Part shown: piece after piece, positions 36,861-45,056 of the stretch
How positions within the stretch are numbered: position 1 is the stretch's first letter
Layout: each line of letters starts with the position of its first letter
Assembly: GCF_000013725.1 (NCBI RefSeq)
Contig: NC_007955.1
Location: forward strand, 1,395,579-1,459,578
Direction: 5' to 3'
Origin: Methanococcoides burtonii DSM 6242
Lineage (GTDB): Archaea > Halobacteriota > Methanosarcinia > Methanosarcinales > Methanosarcinaceae
DNA: 64,000 bases
The notes under the pieces: generated by a model
Database searches by the model: none
Told to the model about the DNA's origin: nothing
The model's input: only the letters and a program-made list of their open reading frames with translations
Position numbers and translations under genes: made by a program

Positions 36861-37928
36861 TCAGAGGCCAATCAGCGACATCAGCTCTTTGAGATCCACA
36901 TTGTCATTAATAAGCTCCACAATACGACCGAGCTTATGTTCGCGCCTGAACCTTGCACGACCAATGAGGCGCTCCATTCTTTCAATGGTAGACATCGTAT
37001 CCCCCCGAACAAGGATCACAGGTATCTGTGCCTCATCCGCACTACCAAGTACAGCTGCACTTGGCTGAAGATTTCCGGTCAGGACAAGACATTTCACACG
37101 TGCCTCGATCGCAGCCATCTGAATATCAGACCTGTCGCCCCCTGTGATCACGACAGAATTGGGAGTACGCCTAAAATATTTGATAGCGGAATTCACTTCC
37201 ATTGCCCCCACAAGATAGTGATCCACAAGCACATCGAGATTCTCAGACCCTGCAAGAACCTCTGCGTGAAGGTCTTCAACTATCTCAGAGATAGGGACCG
37301 AACGAAGGGTAGTGTCCTTTGGAAGCACACCAAGCACTTTGACCCCTTTATTTTCAAGGAAGGGAACCAACAGCTCACAAACATATTCAAGCTGTCCTTC
37401 ATCCACTTCGTTAAGAATGACACCTGCGAACATATCCGGGTCGTGTATCAATTCAATATCAGAAAGAATACGATCCACAGCATGTATGGACTCATATCGG
37501 GCGACCAGAAGGATCTTGGTCCCGACAATAGAAGCAACCTGCGGGTCGGACAGACCGTATATTGCCCCACCACCAATGCCGCCTGTGCCTTCCAAAAGAA
37601 CAACATCCTTGTCCCTGGATATCTCGCCATAAGCATCGAGAATTGTCTTATCAAGATGCTTTTCGACACCTGCGAGAGCATCTTCCACAAGGTTATCAGT
37701 AAGAAGTATAGGAGTTATGTTCTTAATATCATCTTTCAGGTCGAAGACCTTACGCGCCTGCTCTGCATCTTCATCGGAGAGCACACCATTAACATCCACC
37801 AGCATGTTACCCACCGGTTTCATGTAACCGATAGAATAACCCTTGTCCTTAAGGATAGTACCAATACCTATACACAGGGAACTTTTTCCGGAATATTTCT
37901 CAGAGGAACTTATCAATATTGAAGCCAA
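36861..37928 (-). CDS. Phosphotransacetylase N-terminal-like protein (BioD-like plus DRTGG domain)
   Basis: A protein of about 355 residues. The N-terminal P-loop of the dethiobiotin synthetase type is seen in SSEKYSGKSSLCIGIG (residues 8-23), followed by LLEGTGGIGGGAIYGLSDP near 115. The DRTGG-type domain occupies about 210-320. This is the regulatory N-terminal half of long phosphotransacetylases without the catalytic domain. It lies 34 bases downstream of the ADP-forming acyl-CoA synthetase gene, which suggests a role around acetyl-CoA. The likely start is TTG at 37928 after GGAGG; a TTG at 37937 is less well spaced. Confidence 0.8.
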   Translation of the reverse strand: MASILISSSEKYSGKSSLCIGIGTILKDKGYSIGYMKPVGNMLVDVNGVLSDEDAEQARKVFDLKDDIKNITPILLTDNLVEDALAGVEKHLDKTILDAYGEISRDKDVVLLEGTGGIGGGAIYGLSDPQVASIVGTKILLVARYESIHAVDRILSDIELIHDPDMFAGVILNEVDEGQLEYVCELLVPFLENKGVKVLGVLPKDTTLRSVPISEIVEDLHAEVLAGSENLDVLVDHYLVGAMEVNSAIKYFRRTPNSVVITGGDRSDIQMAAIEARVKCLVLTGNLQPSAAVLGSADEAQIPVILVRGDTMSTIERMERLIGRARFRREHKLGRIVELINDNVDLKELMSLIGL

Positions 37929-37971
37929 ACTGCCCAACCTCCATTTCTTCTAATTTGAATTATCAGCATAT

Positions 37972-40062
37972 TCATTCTCCTCCAAGTGTCAGCCTTATGT
38001 CCATGGCAACACATCCCTGACCTTCAGGCAACACCATCAGAGGATTTATCTCAAATTCAAGTATCTCAGGGAAATCCGATACAAGTTGTGACACCCTGCA
38101 AAGAGTATCAACGATCGATGCAATATCAGAAGGACTCTCGCCCCTTATCCCTGTCAATATAGGATATGTCCTGATGGATGATACCATCTTCTTGAGCACA
38201 TCCACTCCAACAGGAGCAACACTGAATGACACATCCTTAAGCACTTCCACGTATGTCCCGCCAAGACCGAACATAAGCAGTGGACCGAATTGCACATCCC
38301 GGTTCATACCAATGATGACCTCCTTACCACCAGTGATCATTTTCTGGACCTGTACACCAGAGACCACTGCGTGTGGCATGTAGCGTCTCACATCCGACAT
38401 CATTGTGAGGTATGCCCGCTCAACATCATCCGCATTCTCAAGCCCTATGCGAACACCCCCCACATCGGTCTTGTGGGAGATATCAGCAGAAAGCACTTTC
38501 ATCACAACGGGATAGCCCATATTCTCACATGCATCTAACGTACCTTGCAACGTCTTCACATTGAGGGTTTCAACCACAGGTATGCCATAAGCCCTGAGAA
38601 TATCAAAGGATTCGAGCCCAAGAGTGCGCCTCCCATTCGAGATGGCATCCTTTAGCAGAGAAGATACGAATTCCTTATCGACATCGAACTTCTCAGGCAG
38701 GACATATTCATGTTCCCTCATGACGCCATAGTCGCATAGAGCAGCCATGCTAACAACTGCTCTTTCGGGGAAAGGATAATTCGGAATATGATGGCGATTC
38801 AGGATAGCTTCACCCTCTTCGATCCGCGTACCCCCCACAAAACTGCATAATATGGGCTTCTTCGTATGTGCACATTTCTCAGCAACCACTTCCGCAATGT
38901 TCTTAATTTCCGTCATTGCCTGCGGAGAAGTTAGAAGGATAACACCATCCACGTTCGGATCATCGAGTATCGTTTCAATTGCAAATCCGTAGATGTCAGG
39001 ACGAGCGTCACCCAATACATCTACCGGATTATAGAGACTGGATGCCGGAGGAAGTTTGCTCCGCAGCTTTTCAATCGTACTCTCATCAAATGATGAAAGG
39101 GAAAGCCCCGCGAACTGACAAGCATCTGCTGCTAGAATACCAAGTCCACCAGCATTTGTGATGATAGCAATGTTTCGCCCATCAGGTATTGGCTGGCTGG
39201 AAAAAGCACGCATGAGATCCATTAGCTGTTCAACGGAATCGGCCCTTATGACATTGCTCTGAGAAAATGCAGCATTGTAAGCCTCATCTGAGCCTGCGAG
39301 CGTGCCGGTATGAGAAGAAACAGCTCTCGACCCAACCGCAGTCCTGCCTGATTTTATCACAATGATAGGTTTCTTGCGTGAAACCTTGCGTGCGATCTCC
39401 ATGAACTTCGGCCCGTCCTTCACACCCTCAAGATAAGCAGCTATTACAGCAGTATTTTCATCATCCTCCATTTCAAGCAGGAAATCGTTCTCGGACAGAT
39501 CTGCCTTGTTCCCAAGACTGATGAACTTTGAGAAACCTACCCCTCTTGCATCCGCCCAATCAAGCGTCGAAGTGCATATTGCACCTGACTGGGACATCAT
39601 TGAGATGTTGCCCTTCTTGGCCATGGATGCAGCAAAGGAAGCATTCAGACCTGATGCAGTATCAATGATACCCAGACAATTCGGCCCCACCATACGCATC
39701 CCGTGTTCCTTTACGATCTCAGCACACCTACGTTCAAGCTTCGAGCCTTCGATACCTGCCTCCTTGAAACCTGCGGAAATAACAACTACGTTCTTTACCC
39801 CTGCCAGACCACATTTTTCAAGCGCATCGGGAACAAGCACAGCAGGCACAACAACGACTGCAAGCTCTGCTCCCCCGGGTGCGTCCAGAATGGTCGGATA
39901 GCAAGGCAGACCGAGGATCTCATCGGCTTTAGGATTAATAGGGATTATCCTGCCACTGTAACTTTCAAGCAGATTGTCAAGCACCGCCCGCCCCACTTTC
40001 CCTTCAGTTCGGGAGGCACCGATGACAGCCACAGAAGCCGGATCAAATAATTTTTCAAGCAT
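37972..40062 (-). CDS. acd: Acetate--CoA ligase (ADP-forming), fused alpha and beta subunits
   Basis: A 696-residue enzyme that interconverts acetyl-CoA (or other acyl-CoA), ADP and phosphate with acetate and ATP. The CoA-binding domain is N-terminal (SVAVIGASRTEGKVGRAVLD), the phosphohistidine-bearing ligase domain is in the middle (MSQSGAICTS; SHTGTLAGSDEAYNAAF), and the ATP-grasp beta part begins near 470 (YPVVMKVLSADISHKTDVGG). AGGTATCACA precedes the ATG. A (TAAC)7 repeat stands about 55 bases upstream. Confidence 0.94.
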   Translation of the reverse strand: MLEKLFDPASVAVIGASRTEGKVGRAVLDNLLESYSGRIIPINPKADEILGLPCYPTILDAPGGAELAVVVVPAVLVPDALEKCGLAGVKNVVVISAGFKEAGIEGSKLERRCAEIVKEHGMRMVGPNCLGIIDTASGLNASFAASMAKKGNISMMSQSGAICTSTLDWADARGVGFSKFISLGNKADLSENDFLLEMEDDENTAVIAAYLEGVKDGPKFMEIARKVSRKKPIIVIKSGRTAVGSRAVSSHTGTLAGSDEAYNAAFSQSNVIRADSVEQLMDLMRAFSSQPIPDGRNIAIITNAGGLGILAADACQFAGLSLSSFDESTIEKLRSKLPPASSLYNPVDVLGDARPDIYGFAIETILDDPNVDGVILLTSPQAMTEIKNIAEVVAEKCAHTKKPILCSFVGGTRIEEGEAILNRHHIPNYPFPERAVVSMAALCDYGVMREHEYVLPEKFDVDKEFVSSLLKDAISNGRRTLGLESFDILRAYGIPVVETLNVKTLQGTLDACENMGYPVVMKVLSADISHKTDVGGVRIGLENADDVERAYLTMMSDVRRYMPHAVVSGVQVQKMITGGKEVIIGMNRDVQFGPLLMFGLGGTYVEVLKDVSFSVAPVGVDVLKKMVSSIRTYPILTGIRGESPSDIASIVDTLCRVSQLVSDFPEILEFEINPLMVLPEGQGCVAMDIRLTLGGE

Positions 40063-40117
40063 TGTGATACCTGTGAATTTCTAAACAATATAAACGATAT
40101 AATGTCAGACCAGTATT

Positions 40118-40145
40118 TAACTAACTAACTAACTAACTAACTAAC
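40118..40145. repeat. Tetranucleotide repeat (TAAC)7
   Basis: Seven perfect head-to-tail copies of TAAC lie in the 155-base gap between the acyl-CoA synthetase start and the convergent-side DHFR-like gene. No other such simple repeat was noticed in the window. Confidence 0.95.
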
Positions 40146-40217
40146 CAAATTATATTGAGAATACTGATAGATAATGTTTTTCTAAGAAAGAGCATTTATC
40201 GCATCAGTTAGAAAACT

Positions 40218-40742
40218 TTAGGCCAATGTTTCATAATGAAGCTGAACCATTCCTTTTTCATACTGTTTTACATCAAGTAGCTTCAGTTCGGTCTGATGTG
40301 CATATTCACGGAATAATGGAATCCCTTCACCTAAAAGAATGGGCATTACCCCAATGATGATCTCATCGATGAGCTTGGAGTCGAGAAACTCCCGGACAAC
40401 TTCCCCACCACCCAGGACCCAGATATCCTTTTCCGTTTCAGAGGAGAGCTCTTCCACAAGCCCTTTAACAGAAATGTTGGTAAACTTCACAAGGTCGGTA
40501 TCCTCGAACTTATTACCATGAGTAAGAACATATGATCGCGCGAACTTGTAGGGCCATTCGACATCAAATGAGAGTATCATTTCATAGGACTTCCTTCCCA
40601 TTACGACAACACCAATGTTCTCTATGAATCGGTCATAGAAATCATATCCGGGAATGTCGATAAGCCAATCAACGCTTCCGGACTTTGTTGCAATATAGCC
40701 GTCCAGGCTCATGGCAATGTATAGAATTTTCTTTTGAGCCAT
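40218..40742 (-). CDS. RibD C-terminal/dihydrofolate-reductase-like oxidoreductase
   Basis: A 174-residue protein of the RibD C-terminal fold: ILYIAMSLDGYIATKSGSVDWL (N-terminal substrate strand), VVMGRKSYEMIL near 55 and the NADPH-binding IWVLGGGEVVREFLDSKLIDEIIIG near 110-135. The fold serves dihydrofolate or diaminouracil reduction; the exact substrate of this short stand-alone type is unknown. I use the ATG at 40742 with GGAG eight bases before it. It follows a small gene on the same strand. Confidence 0.88.
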   Translation of the reverse strand: MAQKKILYIAMSLDGYIATKSGSVDWLIDIPGYDFYDRFIENIGVVVMGRKSYEMILSFDVEWPYKFARSYVLTHGNKFEDTDLVKFTNISVKGLVEELSSETEKDIWVLGGGEVVREFLDSKLIDEIIIGVMPILLGEGIPLFREYAHQTELKLLDVKQYEKGMVQLHYETLA

Positions 40743-40803
40743 TAGGTCAACTCCAACAATGGTAGTATCAATATTTTGCCGTATACTTTTTTGGCATCTT
40801 CGT

Positions 40804-41013
40804 TCAGGAAACCCCATATGAAACACAAAGAATTGCAGAAACTGGAATAATATGTTTCTCTCCGCGCCTTTCATCGTCCAATATAATATAATCTTTGTTT
40901 GCACGAATTCTGCCTTTTCTAACTGCTCCCGTTAATAACGTAACTTCTACAAACATTTCAAGATCTGATATATTATCAAGTTCTTCAATTATTGTCCATT
41001 TGTTTGCAAACAT
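40804..41013 (-). CDS. Small hypothetical protein, beta-rich
   Basis: A 69-residue protein. Residues 20-69 read like a small beta-barrel (VEVTLLTGAVRKGRI, then DYIILDDERRGEKHIIPVSAI), similar in rhythm to Sm/LSm or Hfq folds, but I cannot assign it to a family. A strong GAGGTAATGGGGG precedes the ATG, which argues for translation. It lies 61 bases upstream of the DHFR-like gene and may be co-transcribed. Confidence 0.6.
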   Translation of the reverse strand: MFANKWTIIEELDNISDLEMFVEVTLLTGAVRKGRIRANKDYIILDDERRGEKHIIPVSAILCVSYGVS

Positions 41014-41269
41014 CCCCCATTACCTCTTAGCTTAGATCGTTCAATTCTAGTACTAAACTATTGAAACCTGTTAAAACCTATTAAATTAATAGAGTATCTG
41101 AATTATTCCCACTTATATCTGTCCTTTTATGCAGCTTAGTCAAATATAATTAATATGACTGATTGTATATATTAATAATCAATAAAAGAAGCGTAAACGA
41201 AAAAAACAGCATAATCGATTCCATTTCTACCACCTAATTAGTTTATTCCTGCTCTTTCACGTACACTGA

Positions 41270-41404
41270 TCATGCCTTATCTTTGATTGTTCCTTCTACT
41301 TTACCACATCTACGACAAATTTTCACAATATGTAGTTTCCATGAACCATTTTCCAGCTCTGTAGAAAAACTATAAAGATCAACATCAGTGGACTGTAATT
41401 GAGA
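41270..41404 (-). pseudogene. Possible remnant of a small zinc-binding protein gene
   Basis: The minus strand is open for 44 codons before a TGA and is cut off upstream by TAA. The peptide has a protein-like composition (DVDLYSFSTELENGSWKLHI, then a CRRC pair in KICRRCGKVEGTIKD), but there is no start codon with a ribosome-binding site. It may be the decayed 3' end of a gene or a chance frame. Confidence 0.3.
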
Positions 41405-41860
41405 TTATATTCCAACACCGTGTCACACATCCCATAATATTTTTTAACTCGAATTATTGCCAGAATATTGAGGATTTCTACAAAGCCTAGATTTCGTTAT
41501 TTTATATCATAATAATGAAAACTAAAATTTTAACTATATTTTGTTGAGACAAAAACAGTTTAAACTAATCATTATGTTGACCCAATGCCGAAAATATGTG
41601 GATAGATCGGCATTTGTAATATGATGTGGCCGCTGGCTGCAGCTCCCGAAAAAACGGTATTTGTATGAGAGGGAAATCGTTTGAAGCTCAAATCGCGATC
41701 ATAGATGTTCCATCAAATAGAGAGTGATTTTTATATTTTGGAATCATATGATCGAAAATAGCCCATTTATATACAAGTAACATATAAATTGACTCGATAT
41801 TATGATAAATACTTCTTTTATCTAAAATAAAAGAATATATTCGCAAATCACGGTCACCAA

Positions 41861-41868
41861 TTATAAAT
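41861..41868 (+). promoter_or_regulatory. TATA box of the secreted protease gene
   Basis: TTATAAAT, in the context CACCAATTATAAATAG, stands about 25-30 bases upstream of the first stem of the leader, placing the transcription start near 41890-41895. Confidence 0.5.
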
Positions 41869-41893
41869 AGAACTAGTATAATGTATCATTTAG

Positions 41894-41995
41894 AATGTGG
41901 AGTTCAGATAATTGGTAACCAACCAAAACTCCACATTAGCCCAAAGGCAAGGTTAGTTTGTCGTTTTCATTATATAAGCTTAGCTTTGCCTCTGG
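41894..41995 (+). ncRNA. Structured 5' leader of the protease mRNA (two long stem-loops)
   Basis: Stem 1 pairs AATGTGGAGTT (41894-41904) with AACTCCACATT (41927-41937), 11 perfect pairs, with a small inner TTGGT/ACCAA dyad. Stem 2 pairs 41941-41956 with 41980-41995, 16 positions with three G-U pairs and one mismatch, closed by a 23-base loop. G-U pairs preserve the RNA fold but not a DNA palindrome, which favours RNA function. The transcript predicted from the TATA box would begin at stem 1, and the ribosome-binding site follows stem 2. Confidence 0.5.
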
Positions 41996-42023
41996 AGTAA
42001 ATAAATGAAAGAGGTAAATAAGA

Positions 42024-43130
42024 ATGAAGAATATGACTAAAATGACCTTGAGCATATTGATTATAGGTATTATAGGAATTATGCTCACTGGTTTCGCATG
42101 GGCAGAATCATCAGATTCCAGCCAAGATGAAGCTTTTGAAGAAGAATATTATTTTCCCGAATATGAATCAACCACACTCGAGTCCCTAAAGAAAAGTTCA
42201 GATGTGATTGAAACTCGAGGAACTGTACCTATACTTACAAAGGATAAAGAAAAAGTAGAATGGCTGGATTCGATGTGGGAAAATATCAATAATTCAGAAA
42301 GTGAACTTCATCCTTACATGAAAGAATACGGAGGTCCTTTAACTGGATTTGGTGTTAACTATGGAGGATATATATTTGTAGACTTTGATGAAGGGATAAG
42401 AGATGTTGATAAATCTACGATTGACAAATTTTACAATATAATAGATGCAAATACAAAAGAAGCAGAACTATCTGATATTCCAGTCGTTTTTAGAAAAGGA
42501 AAAGTCGTGCATCTTGATTCACGCACTACAAGATGGGATGATATGATTGGAGGAATAAAAATAAATTACCAGAATTCAACCGGATCATGGTTTGCGTCAA
42601 CATTATCATTTGCTGCAGAGGACAGCAGTGGGAATAAAGGATTTGTGATGAGTGGACATGCCGCAAATACATCTGGTGGTGTTGGAGGAGATATTTACCA
42701 AGGTGGACGAAAAGTAGGAGACGTCACTTATATCACAGCCCATTTTGCAGATGCTGCATGGGTGCAAACCAATGATGTCAACGACGACATCTATTATGAT
42801 GACATTGATGATGTTAGAGATGTGCGCTCCTTTTACGATCCGTCCTTAGGCACCAAAGTCTATATGTCAGGAATAACCTCAGGTCTAGTATATGGCGATG
42901 TTACAGAAAGATATATAAATAAAAACCACGCCGTATTTGGAACTCTTTATGACCAATTCGTTGCAGATTATAATTCCGCGAGTGGCGATAGTGGAGCTCC
43001 TGTCTTTAAAAAGTATGGGAGTCAAGTAATGATTTCTGGTGTACACTGGGGACATAACGACACTAATACCTTTTTCTCACCGATAAGTGGTATTGCGCTG
43101 GATTTAGACGTAGAACCTTTGACAAGCTAA
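42024..43130 (+). CDS. Secreted chymotrypsin-fold serine protease
   Basis: A 368-residue exported protein. The signal peptide covers about residues 1-27 (basic start, hydrophobic ILIIGIIGIMLTGFAWA). Residues about 45-165 form a propeptide-like domain; the protease domain follows, with the triad His in MSGHAA, Asp in AHFADAAWV and Ser in ASGDSGAPVF, arranged as in trypsin/alpha-lytic proteases. There is no visible C-terminal anchor, so it is probably released. GAGGT precedes the ATG. A structured leader lies upstream and a terminator downstream. Its propeptide-like domain recurs in the next gene. Such secreted trypsin-like proteases are uncommon in methanogens. Confidence 0.85.
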   Translation: MKNMTKMTLSILIIGIIGIMLTGFAWAESSDSSQDEAFEEEYYFPEYESTTLESLKKSSDVIETRGTVPILTKDKEKVEWLDSMWENINNSESELHPYMKEYGGPLTGFGVNYGGYIFVDFDEGIRDVDKSTIDKFYNIIDANTKEAELSDIPVVFRKGKVVHLDSRTTRWDDMIGGIKINYQNSTGSWFASTLSFAAEDSSGNKGFVMSGHAANTSGGVGGDIYQGGRKVGDVTYITAHFADAAWVQTNDVNDDIYYDDIDDVRDVRSFYDPSLGTKVYMSGITSGLVYGDVTERYINKNHAVFGTLYDQFVADYNSASGDSGAPVFKKYGSQVMISGVHWGHNDTNTFFSPISGIALDLDVEPLTS

Positions 43131-43155
43131 GTACATAAACTCTTTCAGCATAGTA

Positions 43156-43180
43156 GCCAAATTATTATTAATAATTTGGC
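43156..43180 (+). terminator. Terminator of the protease gene
   Basis: An 11-bp perfect stem (GCCAAATTATT / AATAATTTGGC) with an ATT loop, 25 bases after the stop codon, followed by ATATTTTTTATA. Confidence 0.75.
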
Positions 43181-43271
43181 ATATTTTTTATAATATCAAT
43201 TAAAGTCTTTAAGTAAATTAGAAGGTATCTATTGAATACCAATAATATATTGTTAATAGTGAGGCGATTAG

Positions 43272-44327
43272 ATGCTAAAGAGAGGAGAATTTGGTAAAAT
43301 TTTGATGCTAGTGTTATTTGTTTGTTTTTTATCATTTAATTCTGCAAATGCTGCTGGTGACGAATTAAATGATTCTAAAAATACCAATAAATTCACCGAT
43401 TCAAATAATACAAGTTCCTATTTTGAAGAATCGAAAGATCATCCGCTTTACATAGCCAGCAGAGGAAACATTCCTGAAACAATTGATCAGCAATGGAAAA
43501 ATTCGGTTAACAAATGCTGGTTATCCATAACAACTGAAAGATCGGTTGTCGAATTAGATCCGTCTGTATATGCCATAGCTAGTACCGGTGAATTACTGGA
43601 AGTGCATCTGGATTCTGATTATCAGGAAAAGATTAACGAGTCAAAAATTGATGAAATCTATCGGAAAATAAATGAACACTGCGAGCAAGAAGCAGGAATC
43701 AGCAATATGCCCATCGTTTTTATGTGGGCAGAGGATGATGAAGACAAGCCCCTTCCTGACTATGGTCCGGAGATATTTGAGGAAGCTAAAAGAAATCCAT
43801 CGGTTATAGCTGTCTACGGGACAATGCCTATAATTGAGCAGGAAAGTGATAAAAGAGCGTGGACAGATTTACTTGGCCATACAAAACACAGGGAACTTGA
43901 TCCGTTTTTTGCTGAATTTGATGGACCTGTATTAAGTTATGGAGTCAGTATTAATGGCTATCTGTCTGTGGGAATGGACTTGGAAACCCCGGAAAAAGTA
44001 AATGAGTCTGTAATTGATGAAATATATCAGACTATAGACAGGCACTTTGAACAAAAAGCTAGCATAATTGAAGTGCCCGTAGTATTTGAATGGGAAGGGC
44101 GCGCTGTTCTAGATGAAATGGTTGAAGAAGACATTATAGTGATAGGTGATGATGGAAACCTTATAACCTATACAAAGGATGAAGCATATTATGACGAAGA
44201 TGGAAATCTTGTAATCATAGGCAATAAAACAACACAAGAAGAGCCTGAGACTAAAAACCAACTTCCCGGTTTCACTGCACTAATGCTCATAATTGGACTA
44301 TTGTTATCGACAAAGAGTGGAAAATGA
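43272..44327 (+). CDS. Secreted PGF-tail protein made of two protease-propeptide-like repeats
   Basis: A 351-residue exported protein with a signal peptide (about 1-28) and a C-terminal PGFTALMLIIGLLLS segment plus basic end, resembling PGF-CTERM tails processed by archaeosortase. Between them are two copies of a domain of about 120 residues (about 55-160 and 165-280). The second aligns with the propeptide region of the preceding protease: GPVLSYGVSINGYLSVGMD against GPLTGFGVNYGGYIFVDFD, and IPVVF against VPVVF. It has no protease domain. It could be a surface-bound inhibitor, chaperone or adaptor for the protease; that is inference. Confidence 0.75.
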   Translation: MLKRGEFGKILMLVLFVCFLSFNSANAAGDELNDSKNTNKFTDSNNTSSYFEESKDHPLYIASRGNIPETIDQQWKNSVNKCWLSITTERSVVELDPSVYAIASTGELLEVHLDSDYQEKINESKIDEIYRKINEHCEQEAGISNMPIVFMWAEDDEDKPLPDYGPEIFEEAKRNPSVIAVYGTMPIIEQESDKRAWTDLLGHTKHRELDPFFAEFDGPVLSYGVSINGYLSVGMDLETPEKVNESVIDEIYQTIDRHFEQKASIIEVPVVFEWEGRAVLDEMVEEDIIVIGDDGNLITYTKDEAYYDEDGNLVIIGNKTTQEEPETKNQLPGFTALMLIIGLLLSTKSGK

Positions 44328-44384
44328 AGGAAACAACACCCAAAAGCTAATAATCCTACATTGCCTATGCAAATCAGTGATCAT

Positions 44385-44948
44385 ATGAAAATACTTGGAA
44401 TATCAGGAAGTCCCAAACAAGAAGGTAACAACGAGACCATCATAAAGAATGTACTGGAAGTCGCAAAAAGCAAAGGTTTTGAGACTGACAGCATCATGAT
44501 CTCACAAAAGAAAATAGCCCCATGTATTGCATGTGGAACATGTGCAAGAGGGGAAAAATGTCCCATCAACGATGACATGCAGGAAGTATATGGCAAACTT
44601 GTAGAAGCTGATGCTATCGTATTCTCAACTCCGGTGTATTTCGGCGGCATGACAGCACAACTCAAAGCATTGTTCGACAGAAGCGTACTGCTCAGGCGTC
44701 AGGGATTCCAGCTTCGTGGTAAATTCGGTGCGGTAATGGCAGTCGGAGGCTCCAGAAATGGCGGTCAGGAAAAGACCATACAGAACGTCCACGACTGTAT
44801 GATGGTACATGGAATGATACCTGTAGGAGATGGGGCACACTTTGGCGGAATTGCACTAAAACCGGTCGATGATGACGAAATCGGCATGAAGACCGTGATT
44901 GATACCATTGAGAACCTTTGTGCAACCCTCAAAAAGAATGAGTTATAA
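44385..44948 (+). CDS. NADPH-dependent FMN reductase/iron-sulfur flavoprotein-like protein
   Basis: A 187-residue flavodoxin-fold protein. ILGISGSPKQEGNNETIIKN (residues 3-22) is the FMN phosphate loop, and CIACGTCARGEKC near 46-58 is the compact Cys motif that binds a 4Fe-4S cluster in archaeal iron-sulfur flavoproteins. FSTPVYFGGMTAQLKALFDR follows. These proteins carry electrons or reduce oxygen species in methanogens. The start is the ATG at 44385. It is a single gene between the secreted proteins and the ClC channel. Confidence 0.87.
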   Translation: MKILGISGSPKQEGNNETIIKNVLEVAKSKGFETDSIMISQKKIAPCIACGTCARGEKCPINDDMQEVYGKLVEADAIVFSTPVYFGGMTAQLKALFDRSVLLRRQGFQLRGKFGAVMAVGGSRNGGQEKTIQNVHDCMMVHGMIPVGDGAHFGGIALKPVDDDEIGMKTVIDTIENLCATLKKNEL

Positions 44949-45056
44949 ATTATTTACAAAATTTCAGCATGCAGAGGATGAGCAATATTGCACACCCTTT
45001 GCATTCCATAGAATTAATATCGAATATCCATCTATATGTGAAGTTCGTGGACCAAT

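Larger units (their letters stand above)
41014..42023. other. 1-kb AT-rich region with a gene remnant and a structured leader
   Basis: No intact gene is visible. It contains a 44-codon open stretch with no start (41273-41404, minus strand) that looks like a gene tail, an isolated 8-bp dyad (AATGCCGA / TCGGCATT, 41584-41614), and at its right end the promoter and structured leader of the secreted protease. The base composition is visibly more AT-rich than the flanking genes. Confidence 0.6.

Noticed and set aside
41584-41614. 8-bp dyad (AATGCCGA/TCGGCATT) as a separate small RNA
   Set aside because: No promoter or terminator is recognisable around it; too little to call.
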